Shown here: one piece after another, positions 17,841-28,680 of the stretch
Numbering within the stretch: position 1 is the first letter of the stretch
How the letters are laid out: every line of letters begins with the position of its first letter
DNA from: Streptomyces sp. ALI-76-A
Lineage (GTDB): Bacteria; Actinomycetota; Actinomycetes; Streptomycetales; Streptomycetaceae
Assembly (NCBI RefSeq): GCF_030287445.1
Contig: NZ_JASVWB010000002.1
Location: forward strand, 6,200,001-6,264,000
Reading direction: 5' to 3'
Length of the DNA: 64,000 nt
Notes under the pieces: model-generated
Databases searched by the model: none
Told to the model about the DNA's origin: nothing
What the model saw: only the letters and a program-made list of their open reading frames with translations
Translations under genes and position numbers: made by a program

Positions 17841-20288
17841 GTGACGAGTACGGACGTGCGCAAGGATGCAGAGGACTCGGGACCCAGCGGCTATGCGGCG
17901 GCCCGGCTGCGCCTCCTCACGGAGGGCGCGCAGTCCGGGCCGCCGCGCCGTGCGGCCCTGTCCGAACTGACGGACGACTGGCTGACGGGGCTGTTCGCCG
18001 CGGGCGCCGAGGGACTGCGCGGGGTCTCCCTGATCGCGGTCGGCGGTTACGGCCGCGGCGAGCTGTCCCCGCGCAGCGACCTTGACCTGCTCCTGCTGCA
18101 CGACGGCAGCGACGCCGACGGGGTCGCCGCCCTGGCCGACCGCATCTGGTACCCGGTCTGGGACCTCGGCCTCGCCCTCGACCACTCGGTGCGCACACCC
18201 GCCGAGGCCCGCAAGACCGCGGGCGAGGACCTGAAGGTGCAGCTGGGCCTGCTGGACGCCCGTCACCTCGCGGGCGACCTGGGTCTGACGGCGGGACTGC
18301 GTACGGCGGTCCTGGCCGACTGGCGCAACCAGGCGCCGAAACGTCTCCCCGAACTCCAGGAACTGTGCGCGGAGCGCGCCGAGCGCCAGGGAGAACTGCA
18401 GTACCTGCTGGAACCGGACCTCAAGGAGGCCCGCGGCGGTCTGCGCGACGCCACCGCCCTGCGCGCCGTCGCCGCCTCCTGGCTGGCCGACGCCCCGCGC
18501 GAGGGCCTCGACGACGCCCGGCGCCGACTCCTCGACGTCCGTGACGCCCTGCATCTGACCACGGGCCGCGCGACCGACCGGCTCGCGCTCCAGGAACAGG
18601 ACCAGGTCGCGGCCGAACTCGGCCTGCTCGACGCAGACACACTGCTGCGGCAGGTCTACGAGGCGGCGCGGGTCATCTCGTACGCCAGTGATGTCACCTG
18701 GCGCGAAGTGGGGCGCGTGCTCAAGTCGCGCGCGGTGCGACCGCGGCTGCGCGCCATGCTCGGGGGCGGAAAGCCGGTCGCCGAACGCTCCCCCCTGGCG
18801 GAAGGGGTGGTGGAACAGGACGGCGAGGTCGTGCTCGCCCGCGCCGCACGCCCCGAGCGCGACCCCGTGCTCCCGCTGCGGGCCGCGGCCGCCGCCGCGC
18901 AGGCCGGGCTGCCCCTCTCCCTGCACGCGGTACGGCGCATGGCGACCGCGGTGCGCCCGCTGCCCACGCCCTGGCCCGCCGAGGCACGCGAACAGCTCGT
19001 CACCCTGCTCGGCTCCGGCCAGCCCACCATCGACGTGTGGGAGGCGCTGGAGGCCGAGGGGCTGATCACGCGCCTGCTGCCCGACTGGGAGCGGGTGCGC
19101 TGCCGCCCGCAGCGCAACGCCGTGCACGTGTGGACCGTCGACCGGCACCTGATCGAGACCGCCGTGCGCGCCTCCGAGTTCACCCGGCGCGTCCACCGTC
19201 CCGACCTGCTCCTGGTCGCCGCGCTGCTGCACGACATCGGCAAGGGCTGGCCCGGCGACCACTCGGTGGCCGGCGAGATCATCGCCAAGGACGTGGCCGC
19301 CCGCATCGGCTTCGACCGCGCCGACGTGGCCGTCCTCTCCACCCTGGTCCGCCATCACCTGCTGCTCATCGACACGGCCACCCGGCGCGATCTGGAGGAC
19401 CCGGCCACCGTGCGTTCGGTCGCCGAGGCCGTCGGCTCGCAGAGCACGCTGGAGCTGCTGCACGCGCTCACCGAGGCGGACGCGCTGGCCACCGGCCCGG
19501 CCGCCTGGTCGTCCTGGCGCGGCTCGCTCGTCGCCGACCTGGTCAAGCGGGTCGACGCCGTGCTGGCCGGGGACGTCCCGGAGGACCCCGGGTCCGTCGC
19601 GCCCACCGCCGAGCAGGAGCGGCTCGCCATCGAGGCGGTCGCGACCGGCAGCCCCGTGCTGTCGCTGCGCGCGCAGACCGAGCCGCCGACGGAGGAGCAG
19701 CCGTCCGGCGACCCGGAGCCGCTCGGCGTGGAACTCCTCATCGCCGTACCGGACCAGGCGGGCGTGCTGCCCGCGGTGGCCGGCGTCCTCGCCATGCACC
19801 GCCTCACCGTCCGCACGGCCGAACTGCGCGCCCTGGACCTGCCGGACGGCGTCGAGGGCTCCGTCCTGCTGCTGAACTGGCGGGTCGCGGCCGAGTACGG
19901 CTCCCTGCCGCAGGCCGCCCGGCTGCGCGCCGACCTCGTACGTGCGCTGGACGGGTCCCTGGACATCGCCGGCCGGCTCGCCGAGCGGGACGCCGCCTAT
20001 CCGCGCCGCCGGGGCGTCGTGGCGCCCCCTGCGCGGGTGACGGTCGCCCCGGCCGCCTCACGGCTGGCGACGGTGATCGAGGTCCGCGCCCATGACGCGC
20101 CCGGCCTGCTGCACCGGATCGGACGGGCGCTGGACGAGGCGAAACTGCGGGTGCGGAGCATGCACGTGTCGACGCTGGGCGCCAACGCCGTGGACGCCTT
20201 CTACGTGACCGGCCCCGCGGGGGCGCCGCTGCCGGGGGACGAGGCGTCCGCGGTGGCGCGCAAGCTGGAGGAGACGTTGCGGGGCTGA
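17841..20288 (+). CDS. glnD: PII nucleotidyltransferase GlnD
   Basis: GlnD modifies and demodifies GlnK; in S. coelicolor it acts as an adenylyltransferase. The 815-residue protein has the nucleotidyltransferase motif GGYGRGELSPRSDLDLLLLHD (within about 70-95), an HD domain with LLHDIGKGWPGDHS near 465, and two C-terminal ACT domains starting near 627 (VPDQAGVLPAVAG) and 743 (APGLLHRIGRAL), which sense glutamine in the family. GTG follows AGGAG. It ends the amtB operon, and the 798-base repeat-rich gap follows. Confidence 0.94.
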   Translation: MTSTDVRKDAEDSGPSGYAAARLRLLTEGAQSGPPRRAALSELTDDWLTGLFAAGAEGLRGVSLIAVGGYGRGELSPRSDLDLLLLHDGSDADGVAALADRIWYPVWDLGLALDHSVRTPAEARKTAGEDLKVQLGLLDARHLAGDLGLTAGLRTAVLADWRNQAPKRLPELQELCAERAERQGELQYLLEPDLKEARGGLRDATALRAVAASWLADAPREGLDDARRRLLDVRDALHLTTGRATDRLALQEQDQVAAELGLLDADTLLRQVYEAARVISYASDVTWREVGRVLKSRAVRPRLRAMLGGGKPVAERSPLAEGVVEQDGEVVLARAARPERDPVLPLRAAAAAAQAGLPLSLHAVRRMATAVRPLPTPWPAEAREQLVTLLGSGQPTIDVWEALEAEGLITRLLPDWERVRCRPQRNAVHVWTVDRHLIETAVRASEFTRRVHRPDLLLVAALLHDIGKGWPGDHSVAGEIIAKDVAARIGFDRADVAVLSTLVRHHLLLIDTATRRDLEDPATVRSVAEAVGSQSTLELLHALTEADALATGPAAWSSWRGSLVADLVKRVDAVLAGDVPEDPGSVAPTAEQERLAIEAVATGSPVLSLRAQTEPPTEEQPSGDPEPLGVELLIAVPDQAGVLPAVAGVLAMHRLTVRTAELRALDLPDGVEGSVLLLNWRVAAEYGSLPQAARLRADLVRALDGSLDIAGRLAERDAAYPRRRGVVAPPARVTVAPAASRLATVIEVRAHDAPGLLHRIGRALDEAKLRVRSMHVSTLGANAVDAFYVTGPAGAPLPGDEASAVARKLEETLRG

Positions 20289-20290
20289 CC

Positions 20291-20350
20291 CGGGCGTGCC
20301 ACCGGGGCGGGGCCGGGCTCCGGGCGTGCCACCGGGGCGGGACCGGGCTC
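20291..20350 (+). repeat. Two tandem copies of a 30-bp unit
   Basis: Positions 20291-20320 and 20321-20350 are the same 30-bp sequence with a single G/A difference. They begin 2 bases after the glnD stop and open a 798-base stretch without a gene. Confidence 0.9.
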
Positions 20351-20483
20351 CGGGTGATCGTGGTTCGGTCTCCGGCCGACCGGGCTCCGGGGCTCCGGCT
20401 GGTGGCGCTTCGGTTTTCGGCCGACCGGGCTCCGGATTCCGAATCCGAACTCGGCTGCTCTGCTTCGGCTTAGGCCGATCCTG

Positions 20484-20588
20484 CTGCGGTCTGCGGTCTG
20501 CGGTCTGCGGTCTGCGGTCTGCGGTCTGCGGTCTGCGGTCTGCGGTCTGTGGTCTGCGGTCTGTGGTCCGCCGTCTGAGGTCCGCCGC
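20484..20588 (+). repeat. Heptanucleotide microsatellite (CTGCGGT)n
   Basis: Twelve units of CTGCGGT run from 20484 to 20567 (ten exact, two CTGTGGT), followed by three degenerate units to 20588. A 7-bp period is not a multiple of three, so the array would shift reading frame with every change in copy number. This argues against coding and for a slipped-strand origin. Confidence 0.95.
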
Positions 20589-20918
20589 TCCGGTCGGCTT
20601 CGTTCCGGTGTGGCGACCGCCTCGCCCGGCGCCCGCCGACCACGTTCCGGTCGACGGCTTCCGGTCGGCCGGACTCCGCTGCCGGGGGTGCGATCGTGCC
20701 GCCGCTTCCGGCTCACCGGCCGACTGTGGCCCGGCTCGCGGCCGACCGGTGTCCGGCCCGCGACCGTGCTCGGCCTCCGGCGCCGATCGTGCTCCGGCTT
20801 GTGGTGGACCGGGGCCCGTTCCACGGGCCGGCCACGGCTCGGGCTCCGGTCGACAGGGTCCCGAAGGCGGGGCTGACGCGCTCCGGCCGCACAGGCCGAC
20901 CGACCGCCGGTGCCCGAT

Positions 20919-21024
20919 CGACCGTGCCCCGGTCTCCGTCCGACCGTGCCCCGGTCTCCGTCCGACCGTGCCCCGGTCTCCGTCCGACCGTGCCCCGGTC
21001 TCCGTCCGACCGTGACCCGGTCTT
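20919..21024 (+). repeat. 22-bp minisatellite before ffh
   Basis: Four perfect copies of a 22-bp unit (starting CGACCGTGCCCCGG) run at 20919, 20941, 20963 and 20985, with a fifth partial copy at 21007. The array ends about 60 bases before the ffh start. Between it and the heptamer array (20589-20918) many loose relatives of CGACCG-N-GCTCCGG occur, so the whole gap looks like decayed repeat DNA. The ffh promoter must lie in or next to it. Confidence 0.93.
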
Positions 21025-21086
21025 GTGGAGCCGGGATACCCTGGAAGACGCTCACACTGCCCCCGACTCCGAGGACCGACGCCGCC

Positions 21087-22640
<1,554 letters not shown>

Positions 22641-22672
22641 CGGCTCGTCCGGTCCTGCGCGCACCTCGTACA

Positions 22673-22716
22673 CGTCGCTGGGGGCGCCCCTCTTGGGAGG
22701 GGCGCCCCCAGCGACG
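22673..22716. terminator. Perfect 20-bp terminator between ffh and the methyltransferase gene
   Basis: The arms 22673-22692 and 22697-22716 pair over 20 bases without mismatch around a TTGG loop. They lie between two convergent genes and can stop both transcripts. Confidence 0.92.
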
Positions 22717-22750
22717 TTGCTTTCCGGCCAATCCGTTGCCCGGCCGCGGC

Positions 22751-23608
22751 CTAGGGGACGCGCGCGATCAGGTACCGGAACACGTTCGGCATCCACACCG
22801 TGCCGTCCCGGCGCTGATGCGGATGCAGGGCCTCCGCCAGCTCCTTGTCCACCTGAGCCTGATCCGTCGCGTGGATCGCCGCGTCGAAGAGCCCCGTCGA
22901 CAACAGTCCGCGTACGGCGCTGTCGACATCGGCGTACCCGAACGGGCAGGCGACCCGGCCCGAGCCGTCCGGCCGGAGGCCGGCCCGCTGGGCGACCTCC
23001 TCCAGGTCGTCGCGGTAGGCCGGGCGCCAACGGCCCGACCTGCGCGGCGGATCCGCCAGCTTGGCGGCCACCCGCAGTACCGACGACGTGGCGCACCGCT
23101 CCGGTGGACCCCAGCCGGCCAGCACCACCGGCGTCCCCCGCTCGGCCAGCGGCGTCGCCGACGCGAGCAGTGAACCGAGGCCCTCCGCGTCGCCCCCGAG
23201 GCACCCGATGGGCTCGAAGGCGGTCACCAGGGTGTACGCGGACGCCCTGGCGTCGACCGCGTCCTCGGGCGTTCCGTCGACGAGCCGCGTCGCGCCACGC
23301 GCGCGTGCCTCCCATCCCCGCGGCACCAGCCGCTCGCGCGCGAGGGCGAGCCGCTCGGGCGAGGAGTCGTCGACACCGGTGACCGCGGCGCCTCTGGAGG
23401 CCGCCATCAACAGGGCCAGCCCGGAGCCGCAGCCGAGGCCCAGCACCCGTGTCCGCGGGCCCACGTCGAGTCGCTCGTAGACGGCTTCGTAGAGCGGCAC
23501 CAGCATCCGCTCCTGGATCTCGGACCAGTCACGCGCGCGTGCACCGAGGTCAAGGCGGGGTGGGTGCCCCGCGTCGGTCCGGTGCTGCCGCACGAGTGTA
23601 GGTGTCAT
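22751..23608 (-). CDS. Class I SAM-dependent methyltransferase
   Basis: The 285-residue protein has the SAM-binding glycine motif in RVLGLGCGSGLALLMAAS and the following acidic residue in VTGVDDSSPERL, then a TAFEPIGCLGG segment in place of motif II. No substrate-specific feature is recognisable. The ATG at 23608 is chosen because GGGG lies about 10 bases before it and upstream residues in frame lack similarity. It diverges from the prolyl-tRNA synthetase gene with a 200-base shared control region. Confidence 0.75.
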   Translation of the reverse strand: MTPTLVRQHRTDAGHPPRLDLGARARDWSEIQERMLVPLYEAVYERLDVGPRTRVLGLGCGSGLALLMAASRGAAVTGVDDSSPERLALARERLVPRGWEARARGATRLVDGTPEDAVDARASAYTLVTAFEPIGCLGGDAEGLGSLLASATPLAERGTPVVLAGWGPPERCATSSVLRVAAKLADPPRRSGRWRPAYRDDLEEVAQRAGLRPDGSGRVACPFGYADVDSAVRGLLSTGLFDAAIHATDQAQVDKELAEALHPHQRRDGTVWMPNVFRYLIARVP

Positions 23609-23796
23609 AGGTAAGCGCCCCAATCCGCCGAGAGTTGCCCTTGTGCCTGTTTTCTGTGGCCCCCGTGCAGTGCGCTCGCACTTCCCCCGTATGCCAGGTA
23701 ACTCCGCACTAGAGCGCGCGTCCAGGGGTTGTCGGGTCCCGCTTGTGAGTCGCACATGCCTGTGGCGAGATTTCACATTCCGGCAACCTGGGCCCG

Positions 23797-23802
23797 TACC
23801 AT
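23797..23802 (+). promoter_or_regulatory. -10 hexamer of the prolyl-tRNA synthetase gene (leaderless start)
   Basis: TACCAT is at -12 to -7 from the ATG at 23809, with no purine-rich ribosome-binding site between. This is the standard arrangement of leaderless actinobacterial genes. I see no T-box (no conserved TGGxACC with antiterminator) in the upstream 200 bases. Confidence 0.5.
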
Positions 23803-23808
23803 CGCGCC

Positions 23809-25224
23809 ATGGCAAAGGCACCCGTTCTCACCCCGCGGGCGGACGACTTCCCGCGCTGGTACCAGGATCTGATCGCCAAGGCGGAACTGGCCGACAACGG
23901 ACCGGTGCGCGGCACCATGGTGATCCGACCGTACGGCTACGGGCTGTGGGAGCGGATGCAGGCCGAGATGGACACCCGCATCAAGGAGACGGGCACCCAG
24001 AACGCGTACTTCCCGCTGCTGATCCCGCAGTCCTACCTCACGCGCGAGGCGGACCACGTCGAGGGCTTCGCACCGGAACTCGCGGTCGTCACCCACGGCG
24101 GCGGCAAGGAACTGGAGGAGCCGGCGGTCGTCCGGCCCACCTCCGAGATGATCGTCAACGACTACTTCGCCAAGTGGGTGCAGAGCTACCGGGATCTGCC
24201 CCTGCTGATCAACCAGTGGGCGAACGTGGTCCGTTGGGAGCTGCGGCCGCGCCTGTTCCTGCGCACGACCGAGTTCCTGTGGCAGGAGGGCCACACGGCG
24301 CACGCCACCTACGAGGAAGCCCGCGCCTTCGCCTCCCGCATCCACCGCGAGGTCTACGAGGACTTCATGGTGAACGTCCTCGCGATGGACGTCGTCCCCG
24401 GCCGCAAGACCGTCCGGGAGCGGTTCGCCGGCGCCGTCAACACCCTCACGCTCGAAGGCATGATGGGCGACGGCAAGGCCCTGCAGATGGCCACCAGCCA
24501 CGAACTGGGCCAGAACTTCGCCAAGGCCTTCAACACCCGGTACCTGTCGCGGGAGGGCACGCAGGAACTGGTGTGGCAGACCTCCTGGGGCTCCACCACC
24601 CGCATGATCGGCGCCCTGGTGATGATGCACGGCGACGACCACGGCCTGCGCGTGCCGCCGCGCCTGGCGCAGACCCAGGTGGTGGTTCTGGCCATCAAGG
24701 GCGACGACGCGGTTCTGGCCAAGGTCCGCGAGGTCGGCGATCAGCTGAGGGCGGCCGGTCTGCGGGTCCACGTCGACGACCGCACCGACACCCCGTTCGG
24801 CCGCCGCGCCGTCGACTGGGAGCTCAAGGGTGTGCCGGTACGGGTCGAGGTCGGGCCCCGTGACCTGGAGCACGGCACGGCGATGCTGGCACGCCGCATT
24901 CCGGGCGGCAAGGAACCGGTGTCCCTGGACGCGCTGGCGGGACTGCTGCCGGCGCTCCTCGAGGAGGACCAGGCGCTGCTGCTGAGGCAGTCCCGCGAGC
25001 GCCGCGAGTCCCGTACGTCCGACGTGTCGACGATCGAGGAGGCCGTCGAGGTGGCCGGCGCCGGCGGCTGGGCGCGCGTGCCCTGGGCGGTGCTCGGCGA
25101 GGAAGGCGAGGCCAGGCTGGGCGAGCAGGCGGTGACTGTACGGTGTCTGGTCGCCGAGGACGGGTCGGTGCCGGACGCCGACGACGCGCCCGGTAACGTC
25201 GCGATCGTCGCGCGCGCCTACTGA
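23809..25224 (+). CDS. proS: Prolyl-tRNA synthetase, archaeal/eukaryotic (ProS type 3) form
   Basis: The enzyme charges tRNA-Pro. The 471-residue protein is class II with motif 2 in WANVVRWELRPRLFLRTTEF and motif 3 in HGDDHGLRVPPRLA. It lacks the editing insertion that gives the usual bacterial enzyme about 570 residues, and it ends in ARAY, as type 3 enzymes end in a C-terminal tyrosine. The zinc cysteines normally present in the C-terminal domain are missing (one Cys remains). Streptomycetes have a standard ProRS elsewhere (in S. coelicolor near nusA), so this is probably a second copy, perhaps for stress or inhibitor tolerance; that role is inference. Confidence 0.88.
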   Translation: MAKAPVLTPRADDFPRWYQDLIAKAELADNGPVRGTMVIRPYGYGLWERMQAEMDTRIKETGTQNAYFPLLIPQSYLTREADHVEGFAPELAVVTHGGGKELEEPAVVRPTSEMIVNDYFAKWVQSYRDLPLLINQWANVVRWELRPRLFLRTTEFLWQEGHTAHATYEEARAFASRIHREVYEDFMVNVLAMDVVPGRKTVRERFAGAVNTLTLEGMMGDGKALQMATSHELGQNFAKAFNTRYLSREGTQELVWQTSWGSTTRMIGALVMMHGDDHGLRVPPRLAQTQVVVLAIKGDDAVLAKVREVGDQLRAAGLRVHVDDRTDTPFGRRAVDWELKGVPVRVEVGPRDLEHGTAMLARRIPGGKEPVSLDALAGLLPALLEEDQALLLRQSRERRESRTSDVSTIEEAVEVAGAGGWARVPWAVLGEEGEARLGEQAVTVRCLVAEDGSVPDADDAPGNVAIVARAY

Positions 25225-25286
25225 GGCGGCGCCCTCCGGCGCGAGAGCGGCCGAAACGCCCCTTGCGCCCGCGCGGACCCCAGCCA

Positions 25287-25319
25287 CCCCGGCGCGTGGA
25301 CACGATCTACACGCCGGGG
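25287..25319 (+). terminator. Stem-loop after proS
   Basis: CCCCGGCG and CGCCGGGG form an 8-bp perfect stem extended by GTG/CAC pairs with a bulge. It is about 63 bases after the proS stop. Confidence 0.55.
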
Positions 25320-25484
25320 CGTACGTCAGGCTACGCACCACATTGGTACGAGCTGTGAGGCTTCTCCGCAGATCAGCGCACCCGCCCTCGTCCGGACGCA
25401 TCAGTGCCAACTGACGGGTACGTGCAAATTATTTGGGATGCCCCGGAATAGGAACACGCGGGCACCCTGGCTCGTTGTCATTAC

Positions 25485-26087
25485 GTGAGCACGACACAGA
25501 CACCACCTGTTCTCGCCGCAGAGCTGGCACAGGCGTGGGCCGACATTCAGCGGTACCACCCCGAGCTGCCCGATCTTGCCGCGCCAGAGTCCCTGATCGG
25601 GGAGTCGTCGTCCGCGTGCGGTCACGAGCTCTCCTTCGAGCGACTGCTTCACGAGGCAGTCCATGGCATCGCCGCCTCGCGCGGTATCCGCGACACCTCC
25701 CGTGCCGGCCGCTACCACAACCGCAGATTCCTCGCGATCGCCGAGGAGATGGGCCTGGACCACCCCGAGGAGCCGCACCCCAGCAGCGGCTTCTCCCTGG
25801 TCATGCTCACCCCCGAGGCGAAGCGCCGCTACCGCCCGACCATCGAGCGCCTCCAGCGCGCTCTCAAGGCCCACACGGCCGCGACCAACGCCGACACCTC
25901 CCGCACGTTCCGCGGACCGGCCGCCCGCCACGGCTCCTCCGGCGGCGGAGTCCGCGTCAAGGCCGTCTGCGACTGCGGGCGCAACGTCCGCGTCGTCCCG
26001 TCGGTCCTGGCGCAGGCCCCGATCGTCTGCGGCGGCTGCGGCAAGCCCTTCAGGATCCCGGAGGTCGTGGGCGCGGCGGCCGGCTGA
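25485..26087 (+). CDS. SprT-like putative zinc metallopeptidase with zinc ribbon
   Basis: The 200-residue protein has an HExxH motif (LLHEAVHGIAAS) followed by RAGRYHNRRFLAIAEEMGL, the arrangement of SprT-like and phage-type minimal metallopeptidases. A linker with basic and Ser/Gly residues follows. The C-terminal zinc ribbon uses CDCG and CGGCG pairs. There is no signal peptide, so it should be cytoplasmic. It lies alone between proS and rpsP. The N-terminal half is intact and the key residues are present, so it may be active. Substrate unknown; DNA-protein crosslink repair (as in SprT/Spartan) is only a family-level possibility. Confidence 0.7.
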   Translation: MSTTQTPPVLAAELAQAWADIQRYHPELPDLAAPESLIGESSSACGHELSFERLLHEAVHGIAASRGIRDTSRAGRYHNRRFLAIAEEMGLDHPEEPHPSSGFSLVMLTPEAKRRYRPTIERLQRALKAHTAATNADTSRTFRGPAARHGSSGGGVRVKAVCDCGRNVRVVPSVLAQAPIVCGGCGKPFRIPEVVGAAAG

Positions 26088-26384
26088 CTGCCTTTCCCGG
26101 CATCTCGTGGGTGCCGGTCGAGCAGGCGGCGTGAGCGCGGGGTGCCGACGCGGTCGTAGCGGCGGCATCCCGCAGTGCGCCGGGTGCGGGTCCCGCCTGG
26201 CGGCACCGCACGCCCTCGGTCCGGAACGACTCGCCGCGTATGGCACAATGGCTAGCTGTACTCGACAGCCGCACAGGAACCCTCTCGCCTCCGGCTGACG
26301 CGTCCATCGGGCACTCGGGTACCGCAACCCCACGCGGCCATCTCGCCGTGCCCAACCACGTCAAAACCAGGAGAACCAACTCCC

Positions 26385-26804
26385 GTGGCAGTCAAGATCA
26401 AGCTGAAGCGTCTGGGCAAGATCCGTGCGCCTCACTACCGCATCGTCGTCGCCGACTCCCGTACCCGCCGTGACGGCCGGGCCATCGAGGAGATCGGTCT
26501 GTACCACCCGGTGCAGAACCCCTCGCGCATCGAGGTCGACGCCGACCGCGTGGCGTACTGGCTCTCCGTCGGCGCTCAGCCGACCGAGCCCGTGCTCGCC
26601 ATCCTGAAGAAGACCGGCGACTGGCAGAAGTTCAAGGGCGAGCCCGCCCCGGCTCCGCTGCTCCAGCCGGCCGAGAAGGCCGCGCGTCCGTCGTTCGAGG
26701 CTCTCGGCGGCGACGACGAGGGCAAGGGTGAGGCGATCACCCAGAAGAAGAAGGCTGAGAAGAAGGACGAGGCTCCCGCCGAGTCCGCATCCACCGAGGC
26801 CTGA
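26385..26804 (+). CDS. rpsP: 30S ribosomal protein S16
   Basis: S16 is a small-subunit assembly protein. The core (about residues 1-85) starts [20 protein letters not shown] and contains [14 protein letters not shown] charged Lys/Glu/Ala tail of about 50 residues extends it beyond the E. coli length, as in other streptomycetes. AGGAG lies 12 bases before the GTG. The 297-base upstream gap holds the operon promoter: -10-like sequences CACAAT and TAGCTG occur at about 26244-26258, leaving a leader of about 120 bases. It heads an operon with khpA, rimM, trmD and rplS. Confidence 0.96.
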   Translation: MAVKIKLKRLGKIRAPHYRIVVADSRTRRDGRAIEEIGLYHPVQNPSRIEVDADRVAYWLSVGAQPTEPVLAILKKTGDWQKFKGEPAPAPLLQPAEKAARPSFEALGGDDEGKGEAITQKKKAEKKDEAPAESASTEA

Positions 26805-26809
26805 GCAGC

Positions 26810-27049
26810 ATGCTCGAAGAGGCGCTTGAGCACCTCGTGAAGGGCATCGTCGACAACCCTGACGACGTGCAGGTCGCCTCGCGTGACCTGCGTCGTGGGC
26901 GCGTGCTCGAGGTCCGGGTCCACCCGGACGACCTCGGCAAGGTGATCGGCCGCAACGGCCGCACCGCCCGCGCCCTGCGTACCGTCGTGGGCGCCATCGG
27001 CGGCCGCGGTGTCCGCGTCGACCTCGTCGACGTGGACCACGTCCGCTGA
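26810..27049 (+). CDS. khpA: KH-domain RNA-binding protein KhpA
   Basis: The 79-residue protein is one KH domain with the GxxG loop IGRNGRTARALR. KhpA-type proteins bind RNA, often together with KhpB/Jag, and influence cell elongation and translation in other Gram-positives. It begins 5 bases after the rpsP stop and sits in the conserved rpsP-khpA-rimM-trmD order, which supports the call. Confidence 0.93.
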   Translation: MLEEALEHLVKGIVDNPDDVQVASRDLRRGRVLEVRVHPDDLGKVIGRNGRTARALRTVVGAIGGRGVRVDLVDVDHVR

Positions 27050-27158
27050 CGCGATCGCAGCACCGGCTCGGGCCGGGGAGGGCCTCTGGGCCGTCCCCGG
27101 CCCGTAGTCGTACGAGCCGATCCCGGCTCACCGTCGTTCCGACAGGAGAGCAAGCACA

Positions 27159-27716
27159 GTGCAGCTGGTAGTCGCACGGGTCGGCCGCGCCCACGGCATC
27201 AAGGGCGAGGTCACCGTCGAGGTACGTACCGACGAGCCGGAACTCAGGCTCGCCCCCGGCGCCGTCCTGGCCACGGACCCGGCCTCCACCGGACCGCTGA
27301 CCATCGAGACGGGCCGTGTCCACAGTGGCCGTCTGCTGCTGCGCTTCGAGGGCGTCCACGACCGCACCGCCGCCGAAGCCCTGCGCAACACCCTCCTGAT
27401 CGCCGAGATCGACCCGGAGGAACTGCCCGAGGGCGAGGACGAGTACTACGACCACCAGCTGATGGACCTGGACGTCGTCACCGAGGACGGTGTGGAGGTC
27501 GGCCGGATCACCGAGATCTCGCACCTGCCCTCCCAGGACCTCTTCGTCGTGGAGCGGCCCGACGGCAGCGAGGTGCTGATCCCCTTCGTCGAGGAGATCG
27601 TCGCCGAGATCGACCTGGAGGAGCAGCGCGCGGTCATCACCCCGCCGCCCGGCCTGATCGACGACCGGGCCGAGGTCGTGTCCTCGCGGGACTCCGCCGA
27701 GGACGACAGCGCATGA
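27159..27716 (+). CDS. rimM: Ribosome maturation factor RimM
   Basis: RimM binds S19 and helps mature the 30S head. The 185-residue protein starts [21 protein letters not shown], the RimM barrel signature, and has the PRC-barrel half with [16 protein letters not shown] and [15 protein letters not shown] precedes the GTG. Its stop overlaps the trmD start (ATGA), so the two are translationally coupled. Confidence 0.96.
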   Translation: MQLVVARVGRAHGIKGEVTVEVRTDEPELRLAPGAVLATDPASTGPLTIETGRVHSGRLLLRFEGVHDRTAAEALRNTLLIAEIDPEELPEGEDEYYDHQLMDLDVVTEDGVEVGRITEISHLPSQDLFVVERPDGSEVLIPFVEEIVAEIDLEEQRAVITPPPGLIDDRAEVVSSRDSAEDDSA

Positions 27717-28546
27717 GGCTCGACGTCGTCACGATCTTCCCCGAGTACCTCGACCCCCTGAACGTCTCCCTCGTCGGCAAGGCACGCGCGCGTGGACAGC
27801 TGGACGTGCACGTGCACGACCTGCGCTCCTGGACGTACGACCGGCACAACACCGTCGACGACACGCCGTACGGCGGCGGTCCGGGCATGGTCATGAAGAC
27901 CGAGCCCTGGGGTGAGGCCCTCGACGCGGTCCTGGCGGACGGCTACGAGACGGGTGCCCGCCGGCCCACGCTGATCGTCCCCACGCCCAGCGGCCGCCCC
28001 TTCACCCAGGAACTCGCCGTGGAGCTCTCCGAGCGCCCTTGGCTGGTCTTCACGCCCGCCCGCTACGAGGGCATCGACCGCCGTGTCATCGACGAGTACG
28101 CGACCCGGATGCCCGTCCACGAGGTCTCCATCGGCGACTACGTCCTGGCCGGCGGGGAGGCGGCCGTACTGGTCGTCACGGAGGCCGTGGCGCGGCTGCT
28201 GCCCGGGGTCCTGGGCAACGCCGAGTCGCACCGGGACGACTCCTTCGCGCCCGGAACGATGGCCAACCTGCTGGAGGGTCCCGTCTACACCAAGCCGCCG
28301 CAGTGGCGCGGGCACGGGATCCCGGACGTGCTGCTCAGCGGCCACCACGGCAGGATCGCCCGCTGGCGCCGCGACGAGGCCCTCAGGCGTACGGCCGCCC
28401 ACCGGCCCGATCTCATCGAGCGCTGCGACCCCGAGGTCTTCGACAAGAAGGACCGCGAGACGCTCTCCATCCTGGGCTGGGTCCCGGACCCGGCGGGGGA
28501 GCCGTACGGCCGATTTTGGCGCAGGCCCGAGGGCGTGGAAGAATAG
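27713..28546 (+). CDS. trmD: tRNA (guanine-N1)-methyltransferase TrmD
   Basis: TrmD makes m1G37 in tRNAs with a G at 36 and prevents frameshifting. The 277-residue protein has the SPOUT trefoil-knot motifs: [43 protein letters not shown] and [17 protein letters not shown]. It overlaps rimM by 4 bases. About 130 bases separate it from rplS, and these include a purine-rich ribosome-binding site but no clear terminator. Confidence 0.97.
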   Translation: MRLDVVTIFPEYLDPLNVSLVGKARARGQLDVHVHDLRSWTYDRHNTVDDTPYGGGPGMVMKTEPWGEALDAVLADGYETGARRPTLIVPTPSGRPFTQELAVELSERPWLVFTPARYEGIDRRVIDEYATRMPVHEVSIGDYVLAGGEAAVLVVTEAVARLLPGVLGNAESHRDDSFAPGTMANLLEGPVYTKPPQWRGHGIPDVLLSGHHGRIARWRRDEALRRTAAHRPDLIERCDPEVFDKKDRETLSILGWVPDPAGEPYGRFWRRPEGVEE

Positions 28547-28680
28547 GCCGCTGCTGTGCGCCGTCCGGTGGGCGCCCCTGCCACAGGGGGACACGACGCC
28601 CGCCCCGATGCGCACGGCTCTCCTTCAGAACTCCTAGTTTCCGTTGATGACCTGTGGCATCAGCGAGGAAAGCAGACGAA

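Noticed and set aside
23609..23808. T-box riboswitch upstream of proS
   Set aside because: No antiterminator bulge sequence or specifier loop was found. The -10 abuts the start codon, leaving no room for a leader.
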